Assembly (NCBI RefSeq): GCF_043290135.1
Contig: NC_134707.1
Span: 134,355,319 to 134,419,318, forward strand
Reading direction: 5' to 3'
DNA length: 64,000 nucleotides
Source: Rhipicephalus microplus
Taxonomy: Eukaryota; Arthropoda; Arachnida; Ixodida; Ixodidae
Each line of letters opens with the position of its first letter. Positions within the stretch are counted from its first letter, which is position 1. Below are positions 1 to 9,900 of the stretch, one piece after another. The position numbers were made by a program, and so were the translations under genes. The notes under the pieces were generated by a model. The model was not told the origin of the DNA. It worked only from the letters and a program-made list of their open reading frames with translations, and searched no databases.

Positions 1-331
1 CGATGCGTGATGCGTAGAACACCATCATTGGTTAGCAGTTGACGCGGAGCTCCATGGTGAATATGACGTCGTTCAGCAGAAAGTCTGCGACGCCAGTAGC
101 GCAACTTATCGGTAGTGCTCGCGTGATAGCATATCGTGTGGCGTAATCAGTAATGCCTGTAATCCACTCATTTCCCCTTAAAGACGCAGGAAATGATCCG
201 ATGAGATCGAGGCCTACGCGGTAAAAAGGGTCGACAGGATTGTATATAAGTTGCAGTGGACCGGGAGGTGACAACGAAAAATGCTCATGGCGTTGGCAGA
301 GTTTGCAAGGTGCAACATATTGGCGCATGAC
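1..331 (-). pseudogene. Ty3/gypsy integrase core, 5' part (gypsy copy 1)
   Basis: A minus-strand reading frame at 32-328 begins with a C-x2-C pair (CKLC), the second half of the integrase HHCC zinc-binding site. It continues into the start of the DDE catalytic core, with the conserved stretch around GITDYATRYAI; the D there is the first catalytic aspartate. The window starts before the second D and the E, so the rest of integrase and the 3' LTR lie outside to the left. It matches the same part of gypsy copy 2 at 55385-56326 closely, for example FYRVGLDLIGSFP against FFRVGLDLLGSFP. It is the end of a pol gene that is frameshifted further upstream, so it is a remnant and not a working gene. Confidence 0.9.
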
Positions 332-738
332 TTTTAGAGCCCTGGCCAGAAGAATCGACGCCGTACACGATCATACGCGTTAGTTGCTCCGAGGTGTCCG
401 GTGGTTGGGACGCCGTGAAGCTGTTCAAGAATAGTGGAGTGAGGCGCTGAGGAAACAACTAGTCTAGGAGCTCTTGGCCTTCGGAGCTCGTGTTACGCCG
501 GTAGAGAATGCTGTCACAACGAACAAACAAGTGGAAGGACAGGTTGGGGTCGTGTGGACATAGACCATGGATAATGGACTGCAGTTTGGCCTTCTTGAGC
601 TGTTCACTGCGTTTGTCGGTGATGTCAGATATGGCAAAAACGCAGCCGTCAGGATCATACGCTGAGCGCTCAGGGGGATCTAAAGGGGGCGAGATAAACA
701 CTCAGCATCCTGGTGCATTTGGCCAGATGTGTATGTTG
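332..738 (-). pseudogene. Ty3/gypsy RNase H-integrase linker and H2C2 region
   Basis: The minus strand encodes fragments of the linker between RNase H and integrase. The frame at 459-701 contains DPDGCVFAISDI, which matches VHESDSCVLAISDF in gypsy copy 2 (59501-59935). The histidine half of the zinc finger should lie at about 330-460, but frame breaks obscure it. The region ends at a SINE inserted at 751. Confidence 0.75.
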
Positions 739-999
739 CGTCAAACGTGTGCCCCGCCATGGTGGTCTAGTGGTTAAGGTACTCGGCTGCTGACCCGCAG
801 GTGGCGGGTTCCGATGCCGCCTGCAGCGGCTACATTTCCGATGCAAACGGAAATGTTGTAGGCCCGTGCGCTCAGATTTGGGTGCACGGTAAAGAACCCC
901 AGGTGGTCGAAATTTCCGGAGCCCTTCACTATGGCGTCTCTCATAGTCATATGGTAGTTTTGGGACGTTAGACACTACAAATCATTACGTCAAACGTGT
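739..999. repeat. 12-bp target-site duplication flanking SINE
   Basis: The 12-mer cgtcaaacgtgt occurs at 739-750 and again at 988-999, directly either side of the SINE. This is the signature of insertion by LINE machinery into the gypsy pol gene. Confidence 0.9.
751..987 (+). mobile_element. tRNA-derived SINE, ixodid Ruka type
   Basis: The element begins with a tRNA-like head (A-box-like tggtctagtgg, B-box-like gggttccgatgcc) and continues into the tick SINE body, with the recognisable phrases gtgcacggtaaagaacccc and aatttccggagccc. It ends near gggacgttagacactacaaatc. Other copies in the window are at about 19985-20170, 40738-40986, 61925-62165 and 63879-64000. Ruka is the published name for this SINE family in Rhipicephalus and other hard ticks. 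The assignment here is from memory of its consensus. Confidence 0.88.
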
Positions 1000-1640
1000 A
1001 TTCTTGAAGCTTCACAGCCCAACGACCAAGTTTTCCAATAGCTTTTTTGAGGAATGATAACGAGCAGAGAGCGCTGTGATCTGTGATTACTGAAAATGAG
1101 TGGCTAAATAAGTATGGTCAGAAAGTTCCGACTGACCAAACAAGTTCGAGGCACTCGTGCTCAGTGATCGAAAACTTGCATTCGGACTGGGAAAGGAGTC
1201 CACAGGAGCAGGCATTGGTGCGATTTTGTCCTTGTTGCCAGTGAGCGAGAACTGCACCAATGGCACATTCGCTGGCATCGGTGTGAACTTCAGGGGGGGG
1301 GGGGGGCTGACAGGTCTAAATGAGCTAAAATGGGAGGGCAGGTGAGCAAAGCAGTATTTTTGCGAAATGCATCAGCTTGCTGGGGACCCTTAGAAAACGG
1401 CATATCCTTCCTCAGATCTTCTGTCTATGGTCGGGCAAAAGTTCCTGACAAAACGTCGAAAGTAAGAACATAGGCCGACAAAGCTGCGTACATCTTTCGT
1501 GGAACGTGGTACGAGAAAATCTTTGACAACCAGAATTTCGTCAGGATCAGGTTGGATGCCTAGAGCACTGACAAAGTGGCCGAGCACAGTTATTGCTCGG
1601 TGACGAAAATGGCACTTGGAAGAGTTGAGCTGGAGGTTTA
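1000..1640 (-). pseudogene. Ty3/gypsy RNase H domain (copy 1)
   Basis: On the minus strand the segment near 1240-1160 reads EVHTDASECAIGAVL and then SITEHECLELVW, giving the D and E of RNase H. Near 1100-1000 it reads FSVITDHSALC followed by GKLGRWAVKLQEY, which is the conserved D and the end of the domain. The frame at 1390-1587 carries the thumb/connection stretch GIQPDPDE...VRSFVGLCSYFRRFV. A run of G at about 1292-1306 and frameshifts break the gene. It is homologous to 59946-60475 in gypsy copy 2. Confidence 0.88.
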
Positions 1641-2118
1641 CGTTTCTGCAAGAACCGCTGACAGGCGGCTAAAATGGTTTTCCAACGTCGTTGAGAGTAC
1701 AATGACGTCATCGACGCAACAAAGGCATGTGAACCGTTTGTATTCACAATGGAGAGAGGCCATCACCCTTTAAAACGTATCTAAAACGTTGCATAAACGA
1801 AATGACATTACTTTAAACTGAAAAAGTTTGTGCGGCGTCCCAAAAGCTGTTTGTTCTTGGTCTTGGTCATCGATAGAGGAGAAGCATGCAGACCCGTGTA
1901 AGTAGTCGAGAGCATCTTCAATCCTTGACCAAGGGTAGACGTTCTTTCGCATGTCCTTGTTCAGGTGACGGGAGTATACGCAGAAGCGCCAGCTGCCGTC
2001 CTTTTTTTATGAACATGCCTGACGACGCCCATGGACTACAGGTCGGCTCGATGACGTTTTTCATGAGCCTTTTGTAAACTTCATGCTGTATTACCAGCAT
2101 CACAGCGAGAGACACGTG
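1641..2118 (-). pseudogene. Ty3/gypsy reverse transcriptase core (copy 1)
   Basis: Minus-strand frames encode the RT fingers and palm. The frame at 1918-2115 contains VIEPTCSPWAS. The frame at 1770-1952 contains NVYPWSRIEDALDYLHGSACFSSID and then FQFKVMSFRLCNV, with about 30 residues around the first catalytic aspartate shortened. The metal-binding box near 1700 reads CVDD where Y-x-D-D is expected. The domain is cut in two by an insertion at about 2119-2555. It is inactive because of the box change, deletions and frame breaks. Confidence 0.88.
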
Positions 2119-2555
2119 ATAAGGGTGGAGGGGGATCTGATTTTAAAAGAAAAGAAGAGAAAAGTGTAACTGTCTCTCAGGGGGAAGACACCTCAACTTT
2201 AGCTCACGAGGGATGGGGGTAGAGAAGGGAATAAAAGGATAGAATTAAAGGTAGCGAGATAGAGAGAGAGAAAGAAAGGAGAGAGTGAGGCGGTGGGTAA
2301 GGGAGCGACGGAAGCAGGGAGAAGACAGGAAAGAAGGACACGATTGCAGGAGTCTGAGGACGGGGCACCACTGGCGAGAGCTCTTTTCGGCGACAGGAGA
2401 TGGCGTAAGGCTAACCCAGTCGGCCAGAGCTACGCTAACGTCGTCGAAGGGGACTGGCGGCAGGAGTTGGCGTAAGACCCACCCAGACGGCCAGAGCTGC
2501 ACTGTAGTCGGAGATCGCGAGGGCACAACTGGTCGGCACGGAATCCAGCGAGCGT
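2119..2555 (-). mobile_element. 437-bp insertion in gypsy RT, probable truncated retroelement tail
   Basis: The gypsy reading frame stops near 2560 (after DAIPIR) and resumes at about 2118 (SLAVMLVIQHEV), so this block is an insertion. It is purine-rich on the plus strand and pyrimidine-rich on the minus strand. A unit of about 68 bp is repeated, starting near 2391 and 2459 (shared phrase ggccagagct). The minus strand ends in a T-rich tract with tttaaaatcag. That resembles the 3' UTR of tick I-group LINEs, but no coding or clean target duplication was found, so the class is a guess. Confidence 0.5.
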
Positions 2556-3159
2556 GGGCGTCATCGTATAGGTATGGCGTCACCGGTGTTCATCTTGTGA
2601 GTGACAGCTGACGCCTGACCTAAAGAGTGGTCATTAAAGTCGTAGATGTCGTGGACAGATTCCAAAATATGATGTATATCGGCTCTATGTGCTGGAAGGA
2701 CGTCAGGAGCAATCATCTTGTTAGTGTCGTCATCAGCTGAGGTTTTTGAAGAAGATGGCACTGAGCAAAATGAAGCGTCTGCAGCGAACGCAGAAACAGA
2801 ATGTTTGGCGAGAGATGAAACGTCGGCTAGAGCCATACAATTGGGGAGAGCTTGCGCACAGCAGCTCGAGTTCAAAATAGGTAGAGAAATTCGATTATTC
2901 GTGACCATTAGAACCATTTGAGGAACAGCAACATTTCAGCCCAACAAAACGTCAATGCTATGAGCAAGCACGTAGTCGTCGTCGGGAATAGGAGGGCAAG
3001 AGCCAAAGGCCACATAAGCAACGGCTTGAGGCACTAGGCGAATGTACTGAACCGACCACAAATGTGGTTGAAGTGCTATTGAAGCGTCATAGTAACATGG
3101 CAGGTCGAGCTGAAGTAATCCGCTTGTACAGTCAGTAAGAGCAGAGTGCGTCAATAAAA
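2556..3159 (-). pseudogene. Ty3/gypsy protease-RT linker (copy 1)
   Basis: The frame at 2561-2917 reads LPNCMALADVSSL...APDVLPAHRADIHHILESVHDIYDF...GQASAVTHKMNTGDAIPIR, the stretch just before RT. The frame at 2936-3175 reads LLTHSALTDCTSGLLQLDLP...LVPQAVAYVAFG...PDDDYVLAHSIDVLLG, the stretch just after protease. The frames differ, so the gene is broken between them. The same region ends gypsy copy 2 at 61011-61362. Confidence 0.85.
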
Positions 3160-4141
3160 ATGTCAGCATATCCACGGAGTGAATGATGGAGAGTGGGGCG
3201 AAGCATTCGTCCGTCCAAGCGTCCGTCTGTGTGGCCGTCCATGCGTCTGTTCGTTCACCCGTCCCTGCGTTTGTTCACGCATCCGCCCCTGCGTCCATTC
3301 ATGCGTCCATCCATGCATCTGTCTGTGTGTCCGTTCGTCCATCTATTCAACACTCCAAGTCCCACCATCTCGCATCTTTTTATCATATATTCCCCATATA
3401 GAAGCACCGCCATTCAGTGGACATTCCAAGGACTAAACGAGAGGTGGCACACGCACACTTTCTTACGGCTTGCGCTTCGGGTCTACTTCCCACCTTCAAC
3501 CACCTTGAGTTCATGGTATGTACTAGTTCACAGTATTCATGGCACTGCGGCCCAATGCTCGCTGAACCTTTCTAAAACCAAGGAGGTTACGCCCAGCGAG
3601 TATAACGTAGCAACCTTTTCCTGTCAGATAGTGCTCAATGTACATGCCAGTGGCTACTAATGTGAAATGAGAGACAAGAGGATTTAACTTTTAATTTGTT
3701 ACGGCTTGCGCTTCGTATCTGCTTCCCCCCTTTAACCACATCGAATTCATTCATGGTATTTACTAGTTCATTGTATTCATGGCCCTGCGGCTTAACGCTC
3801 GCTAAACCTTTCTAAAACTAAGGAGGTTACACCAAGCGAGTATAATGTAGCAACCCTTTCTTGTCCGATAGTGCTCAATGTACATGTCAATGGTTGATAA
3901 TGTGGATCGCAGCATGCGCGTTGACTAAAAGCCGAATGCTCCTGGCTCTCATTCTCCATTAGCAGCCATTGGGATGTACATTGAGCACTATGTTTATTGT
4001 TAAACAACGCACAGAAGAAATCTCTCACCGGCACCACCTTGGAGGTCAAATGTTATACCTATTTCGGGTATGTGCTACTGGTGGTTACGTAATACGAGGG
4101 ACGCACAAGCCACCAAGCCACCCCATAAGGAGCTTCGCCAC
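3160..4141 (+). mobile_element. Nonautonomous inverted-terminus element (family with CGTC minisatellite)
   Basis: A non-coding block of about 980 bp interrupts gypsy between protease and RT. Near its left end is gagtggggcgaagc, and near its right end ggagcttcgcc. These give an inverted match around GGCGAAGC. After the left end lies a minisatellite of gtcc/cgtccatc words (about 3210-3345). Further in is a unit of about 205 bp present twice. Flanking taaaa at 3155-3159 and 4142-4146 may be the target duplication. Partial relatives lie at 34564-35112 (inverted) and 20171-20402. Reading frames across the minisatellite are not genes. Confidence 0.7.
3460..3904 (+). repeat. Internal direct duplication of ~205 bp
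   Basis: Bases 3460-3664 and 3699-3904 share long blocks such as ttacggcttgcgcttcg, ttcatggtat and gatagtgctcaatgtacatg. The spacing is about 239 bp. The related element at 34564-34780 has a single copy of the unit, so the duplication arose within this copy or its sublineage. Confidence 0.85.
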
Positions 4142-4199
4142 TAAAAGTCGATGCTTAGAGGTTTGCGTCGCGTTCCTCGACAAGTTGCTGATTCTCTGC

Positions 4200-5065
4200 A
4201 CGTTCCTCCATCAGTTGAAGAGGTAAAGGCAGCACTACAATCTATGAAACGGGGGACAGCTCTGGGCCAGACGGTTTTCCAGTTGAATTTTACTTATCAT
4301 TTTGGAATGAGCTTGGTACTGCATTAACCGCGGTTATCCGGCGATGTTTTGAGGATGGTCTTTCCATCAAGTTTTCGAGATGGACGCATTGTGCTTATTC
4401 CAAAAGGTGATGCTTCTTCTGTTAATCCTGAAGATTGGAGACCTATCACGCTTCTTAACGTTGACTATAAGATATTTGCGACGGTGATCGTTCAACGTTT
4501 GAAGGCTCTGTTGAAAACCCTGGTGGGTCATCACCAGGATTCATCTATGCCAGGACGGGAAATACACAGTTTGTCCTTTACCGCCAGCGATAGCATAGCC
4601 TATACTCTGTCGCGATCTGCGCGTGGTCTCCTTGTGTCTTTAGACCAAGAAAAAGCATTTGACCGACTAGAGCACACGTATATCTTTAAAGTGCTCACAG
4701 CTCTTGGTTTTCCCGGTACTTTTGTTGAATTAATTAGACATGCCTACACTGGTATAAAAAGCACACTAGTTCCAGATGGTTGGGAAAGTGCTGCCTTTTC
4801 TATTACACGTGGGGTCCGTCAAGGATGCCCATTGTCTCCTGTTCTATTTGTCCTCAACCTTGAGCCATTTTTGTGCGCTCTAGAAGCAGATTCGCATGTC
4901 CGGGGTCTTGCACTTCCCGGCAGCAGTACCGTAAAAGTCGCAGCTTTCGCTGACGACATAACCCTGTACCTTTCAGATGAAGATGGTCTTTCTCATAGCC
5001 GGCGTTTATTCTCTCAGTATGGGGACTTTTCAGGTGCCGCGCTAAACCTCTCTAAATCCCGGTAG
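4200..5065 (+). pseudogene. Tx1/L1-like LINE reverse transcriptase fragment
   Basis: The frame at 4349-5065 runs from RDGRIVLIPKGD through WRPITLLNVDYKIFA, LVSLDQEKAFDRLEH, GVRQGCPLSPVLFVL and AAFADDITLYLSDEDG. These are RT blocks 1 to 5 in order, with FADD as the metal-binding box. The wording RPITLLNVDYKI is typical of the Tx1/L1 branch. An upstream frame from about 4205 adds MKRGTAPGPDGFPVEF-like sequence, but frame breaks near 4350 separate it. A stop at 5065 ends the frame. It is not functional because it is truncated and frameshifted. A second copy of the same type lies at 21.9-25.15 kb. Confidence 0.88.
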
Positions 5066-5956
5066 TTGTTCATCGGCAATCCCAACTCCACACTTAGGTC
5101 CACATCTCTTCTTCAGCCGGCTGCGTCTCTTCGCATTTTAGGAATTCTATACAACCAATACGGCATTTGTAACTCCGTTTGGTCAAACGCCCTCGATGAA
5201 GTAAAATAAGAAATTGAGAACGCCCGAGAATTTGACTTCCCGCTTCTTGAGCGGAGGTATCTTGCGCAGACTGTGTTCTGCAGTCGCATTTGGTACCTTT
5301 CTCACGGTGAGCAGCCGCCTTTACGCATCGTGAGGTCATTGCAGTCTGCCTTGTGTTCCTTCTTTTGGTCTGGCGGCGCTGAGTTGGTTTCTCGTGCGGC
5401 GTTAGGACAGCAGCGTTCCCAGGGAGGTTTTGCTTTCCCTTCGGTATCAATACGCTGCCGGCTATTTGCCCTGCGCTTCCTGTTGCGCCTCGTACAAGGA
5501 GAGGAATCCCCCGCGCGAACTCTGGCATATTATTTTCTAGGCACTCACCTTCGGTATTTATTGCCTAATGTGCGCCTTAATCAGGGCCCACAATCATTAG
5601 TACTTCCTTCGTTTTATGCAATAGCTGTCGCGTTTTTTCGTCATATCCAGTCAACTTGCCCTGATTTAGATGTGTTAGACAATTCTATCGTTGACACAAC
5701 AGCCACGTTGTTGCTCCCGTTAGTTCCTCCAGCACGCCGCACCCGCTCTAGTCGTGTGTATTGGAGCACGCTGACGGCATCATTCCTACCTGGCCACCTC
5801 TGGGACTTCATGTGGCGGCTTGGGTGGGGCATTCTTCCTACCCTTGACCGCCTAGAAAGGTGGAGAATGGTCCAGTCATCAACATGTCCGAACTGCTCCC
5901 TACGGGAAACAAATCAGCATGTGTTAAGGCAATGTGTCATTGCTCGTGTTTTCTGA
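5066..5956 (+). pseudogene. Tx1/L1-like LINE C-terminal domain with zinc knuckle
   Basis: The frame at 5273-5956 carries the region after RT: VFCSRIWYLSH, SFFWSGGAELVSRAALGQQRSQGGFAFPS and FLPGHLWDFMWRLGWGILPTLDRLERW. It ends with CPNC...HVLRQC, the zf-RVT cysteine/histidine motif that closes such proteins. It matches 21942-22586 on the minus strand in copy 2. A frame break near 5210 separates it from RT. Confidence 0.85.
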
Positions 5957-6587
5957 AGGGCTGTGCATGCAGGATTTCATAGCCTCGGAGTAAACCGCTT
6001 TGTTTCTTCTGGACGTTGTTCTCGAGGCTGCTTTGCCTGCCTTCTTATTGTTGCTGGTGCCTACTGTCTTTAGCGTAACCGTTGTGAAGCTGTTGCAGCA
6101 GGTCGTCGCCGCCGTGCTCTCTTCCCGATTTTGGAGCGACTGTACAAAGAAATAATATCTGTGTTGTCGGAGGAACTCTTCTTTCTGGGTGAGGAGGAAT
6201 TCCGTCGACACTGGTCCTGCCGTTTTGTGTTCATCTGCGAGAGACGTGTAAGGCTTGTTTTCAGGCATGCCTGGTATTGGTAGGTTAATCTTTGTTTAGT
6301 ACTCATACAAATACCTTGTAAATACTATGTAAATATCTGACATATTGATCTCTACATTTCATTTGTGTGTTCTTCGTTTACCATGTATTGTGCAAATGTA
6401 GACATTGTTTTTGTAACAATTCTTGTTTAGTTGGGTAAGTTGTGTATGTTGTGTTCCGTTTACATATGTACACATATCTTTTTGTAACAACTTTTGGTGT
6501 GTCTGTGAATGTTGTGTTCTGTCGCAATGTTCTGTTGGATTGTAATTGATGTTCACTGTCTGTGAGAATAAATTTCTCTAAACAAAA

Positions 6588-6840
6588 GTCGATGCTGAGG
6601 ATGAGCTCATGACAGCACTTTGGAACACAGCAAATAGTACAGTAACAGGTCAGAAACATTAACACGCGCAGAGCACATTCCAAACACGGGAGACATTTCA
6701 CCGTTGGCGACCTGGATTGGTGGCACTACGGGCGGCGCTAAAAGTTTCTCTAGGTGGCGACGAAGCTTCGATTTCATCATTGATATGTGGGCCCCTGTGT
6801 CCACAAGAGCAACAACAAGAGTGTCATCCACTTTATTGTC
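6588..6840 (-). pseudogene. Ty3/gypsy aspartic protease (copy 1)
   Basis: The minus-strand frame at 6607-6831 contains VVALVDTGAHISMM, the active-site DTG of a retroviral-type aspartic protease, then PPIQVANGEMSPVFGMCSARVNV. The next frame continues with CCHELILSIDF, the conserved end of the domain. The gene is then interrupted by the LINE and by the element to its left, and resumes at 3159. Confidence 0.88.
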
Positions 6841-7119
6841 GATAAGTTTGCGTCGAGGTTGCAGTGTGGTCTGAGAATTTATCGGGCTGATCGTCGACGC
6901 AACATCGCCTCCGGGGGCTGCATCGTCAATTTTTTACGAGGATGGCGAGAAGTGGGCGATGCAGAACGGCGGAGCTGAGGCGAGCGAGATGATGCGTGAC
7001 GAGATAGGTGCGAGCGCGGCTGGTGACCATACGGTGATGGTGACTGACGATAAGGCGTGGGAGAAGCGTCATTAGTGATGGTCTTAGGCGACTCACTGCG
7101 AGGTAGGAATTGACTATTC

Positions 7120-7356
7120 CTTGTCTATGGGCGACGGTTGAACTCAGTAGATGTCTGACGTAAATAACATGTGCTATTGCAATATCGGGCCACGTGACTG
7201 ATACGACGATAGTTGAAACAAATGGGCCCTTCATCAGCAGCCTTCCACTCAGCAGGAATGGCAGAAAACGACAGGAACCTCTGGCCTTGGGTGGACGAAA
7301 GTGGCGGCCCATTGTCCATTGATCTTGAGGGAACAGGGGTGCAGACAGAGTCTACA
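7120..7356 (-). pseudogene. Ty3/gypsy gag C-terminus with CCHC knuckle
   Basis: The frame at 7125-7379 contains STQGQRFLSFSAIPAEWKAADEGPICFNYRRISHVARYC, a zinc knuckle in which the second cysteine is tyrosine (C-F-N-Y). Gag sequence begins at about 7354, where an unrelated repeat takes over. The likely N-terminal part of the same gag lies at 15770-16530. Confidence 0.8.
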
Positions 7357-7359
7357 CTT

Positions 7360-7589
7360 AAAAAAAAAACCAAAAACAAAGCATAGGGCTCCGTTTCTTT
7401 TTCAGCGCAGTACTTTCTGCTTTTCGGGCTCTATTTCCGTCGCGCCCTCTCGCGACAGGCGCCAGAGGAGTAAAAATTCTCCTTCATTTTTCCAGTTTCT
7501 CCTGAATCTGTGGTCATGCGCATGCCGAGACACACTGCGTCCGCGCTGTAGAGACCTCCCTCTGAACTATGGCTACCCTATTTATAATC
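7360..7589 (+). repeat. Dispersed repeat A, copy 1
   Basis: Starts with an A-rich run and reads gggctccgtttct, then gtcgcgccctctcgcgacag and ctccttcat...gtttctcctgaatc. The same sequence in reverse is at 28085-28290. It is non-coding and probably a MITE. The I-group LINE inserted into or beside it: its target copy ctatttataatc is at 7578-7589. Confidence 0.7.
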
Positions 7590-7604
7590 GGAATAGTGCA
7601 GAGG

Positions 7605-7969
7605 GCCATTCTTACTTGATCTCTTATCGCCCCATCACGCTTACCAGCTGTTTCGGGAAAGTGATGGAGAGGATGATTTTGACTCGCCTAGAGTGGTACC
7701 TGGAGCACCACGAGGTATACCCTCATGCTATGACGGGCTTTCGGCATGGGCGGTCCGCAATTGATAACGTTATAGATCTGGTCTCATCTGTTCAGCCTCA
7801 AAAAAGACTGAAACGTTTATCTGCGGCGTTGTTCTTGGACGTGAAAGGTGCATGCGATAACGTATCACATGAAGCCTTTCTGAATTTCATAAGGATTAGG
7901 GGGTCGGGTTTACCAATGGATCCACAGCTATCTGAAAGGCAGAACTTTCTTTGTACAAACGGAGAATGA
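7605..7969 (+). pseudogene. I-group LINE RT, N-terminal part
   Basis: Reads SYRPITLTSCFGKVMERMI, then HAMTGFRHGRSAIDNVIDLV, then ALFLDVKGACDNVSHEAFL (RT blocks 1-3; the D of DVKGACD is the first metal ligand). It is joined out of frame to the fragment starting at 8001. It begins abruptly at the truncation point. Confidence 0.88.
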
Positions 7970-8000
7970 CACATCAACGCACCATTGCAACCGTCGAGGT

Positions 8001-8660
8001 GTGCCTCAAGGCGGCGTTCTTAGCCCCACACTTTTCAATCTAGCGCTACTCGGCCTGGTTGATGCACTTCCAGAATCTGTCCATCTATCAATATATGCAG
8101 ATGACATCTGCATCTGGGCGTCAGGCGTAACAGGCCTTCATTTGCGTGCCCGGCTTCAGAGAGCGGCTAAAATAGCGACAAAATACCTGGAAGAACGGGG
8201 ACTAGAGCTGTCATCAGAGAAATGCTCGCTTATAGCATTCACGCATAAGGCTATGAGCCCATATGTTATTAAAATCAACAGACACACGATCAACTACGTG
8301 AAGACCTACCGATTCCTCGGAGTCATAGTTGATCGCGACCTCTCCTGGAGCCCTCACATCGCCCACATGAAAACTAAACTCACCATGATCACCCACGTAC
8401 TGAGGTTTCTTGCAGGAAAAACGTGGCGTGCATCGGTACAAGCAAAGCTCCAACTCTACACTGTTTTGTTCCTCGGTTATATGCGATACAGCTTACCCGT
8501 GCTTTGCGGGATCCGAAGAACAAACTTGCGCGTCCTCCAGTCGTTCCAAGCCCAAGCCCTGAGAATATGCCTTCGTCTCCCGAGATGCGTGTCTACAGCA
8601 GCGACAGTCATGATTGCGCGTGATTATCCAGTCAATCATACATCCGAGTACATGCTTTGA
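8001..8660 (+). pseudogene. I-group LINE RT, C-terminal part
   Basis: Starts with QGGVLSPTLFNLAL and contains LSIYADDICIWASG, an intact YADD metal-binding box at about 8085-8130. Next come LSSEKCSLIAFTHK, YRFLGVIVDRDLSWSPHI and the thumb region. It is open for 219 codons. It is separated from the N-terminal part by one frame change near 7970, and from RNase H by frame breaks after 8660. Confidence 0.88.
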
Positions 8661-8759
8661 GAATGCACATAAGACATTTCGCTCAGCGTCCATCTCATCA
8701 CCTAGCCTCACTTCGAAATTCCAGGCCCCACTCAGCGTTCAGCGCAACTGAAGCTCAGC

Positions 8760-9237
8760 ATTGCGCAGTGCTTCCTTTGCACTTCACGCATGCAGCACAG
8801 CCGCCGATACCATTATGGTGCCTACACCCACTCAAACCCTTCTCACAATTTCTGGCATCCAAAATAAGAAAAAATCGTTGAATCTAGCCCTTAAACAGGC
8901 CACATTACTTTTCCTGCAAGAGACGCACAACGGACGCCTTCACATTTACACGGATGGCTCGGTGTCTTCAGTAAGCTCTGCAGGGGCGGTGGTTATTCCT
9001 GCGAGACGTATCACAATTAAATTCATGCCATCGCATAAGACGTCGTCGACAGCTGCAGAACTTGCAGCCATTCGTGCAGCTCTGGAGTATATAGTGAAAG
9101 AACCTTCGGGAATTTGGTCGATCTTCTCGGACTCGAAGGCATCTCTTCAATGTCTTATATCACCCTTTCGCCATGGACCTAATGAACAGTTAGTAGCTGA
9201 AATAAGGCTTCTTCATCACCAAGCAACCGAAAAATAG
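8760..9237 (+). pseudogene. I-group LINE RNase H domain
   Basis: Contains LHIYTDGSVSSVSSAGAVVI (first catalytic D), SSTAAELAAIRAALEYI (catalytic E) and WSIFSDSKASLQCL (second catalytic D). A stop at 9235 is followed by a different frame that reads WIPSHSG...NDRADEAA, with the last acidic residue. The catalytic residues are present but not in one frame. Confidence 0.88.
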
Positions 9238-9369
9238 CACAGCATAAAGTATCAGTGGATACCAAGTCATAGCGGTATATATGGCAATGACCGCGCAGAT
9301 GAGGCCGCTAGATCTGCACACGATGGTACCCAATACACAGCCATCCCGTTTTCAAGAAGCGACGCCGCT

Positions 9370-9809
9370 ACAAGACTTCCTTCGCTGCACGTGACCTCAC
9401 ACTGGTACAGTGGAACTCGACAGACTTCACAAACGCGCGCCTGCATGACTTGGATCCCGATCTGCAGCTTCGTCTTCCCCCAAGGATATCTCGAGCTGAG
9501 GAGACTCTTCTATGCCGCCTGTGGCTTGGAGTGGCCTTCACGAACGCACACTCTTCTCTCATCGGGACGGCCAGCTCTCCTACATGCACTTACTGCAGTT
9601 GCGATGAAACCGTCGCGCACCTTCTGTGTGAGTGCACCTATTTCAACGTGCAAAGACAAGAACTCACTGCAGCTCTGGATAGACTAGACAATCGGCCTTT
9701 GTCGGAACAAAGGATTCTGGGTCATTGGCTGAGCCCATCCTCAGCTCAGAAGTTTTTGAAAGCTTTGCTGCGCTTTTTGCGGACAACTGGCCTCAGAGAC
9801 AGACTTTAG
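9370..9809 (+). pseudogene. I-group LINE C-terminus with zinc motif
   Basis: The frame at 9450-9809 contains CTYCSCDETVAHLLCEC, the terminal C-x2-C...H-x4-C motif found at the end of many LINE ORF2 proteins, and ends at a stop at 9809. The 3' UTR follows to 9996. Confidence 0.82.
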
Positions 9810-9900
9810 TGTCTTATACTCTTTGATGTTGCCTTTCCTCTGTCACAGCTTTTTTTGTAATTTCTCCCTCTCTTCGCAACATTTCTTTTTAACATCTTTC

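Larger units (their letters stand above)
4156..6583 (+). mobile_element. 5'-truncated Tx1/L1-like LINE with 13-bp target duplication
   Basis: The insertion is bounded by aaaagtcgatgct at 4143-4155 and 6584-6596. The duplication is made of the junction between the previous insertion and gypsy, so this LINE came last. It contains decayed RT and C-terminal coding sequence, then an AT-rich 3' UTR from about 5960 that ends in gagaataaatttctctaaac. The 5' half (endonuclease) is missing. Confidence 0.9.

Noticed and set aside
3179..3660. Plus-strand frames of 72-155 codons across the minisatellite
   Set aside because: Several frames are open at once because of the repeated cgtc/catc words. The products are low complexity.
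8214..8453. Minus-strand frame over the I-group RT
   Set aside because: Antisense shadow of a clear RT coding region.
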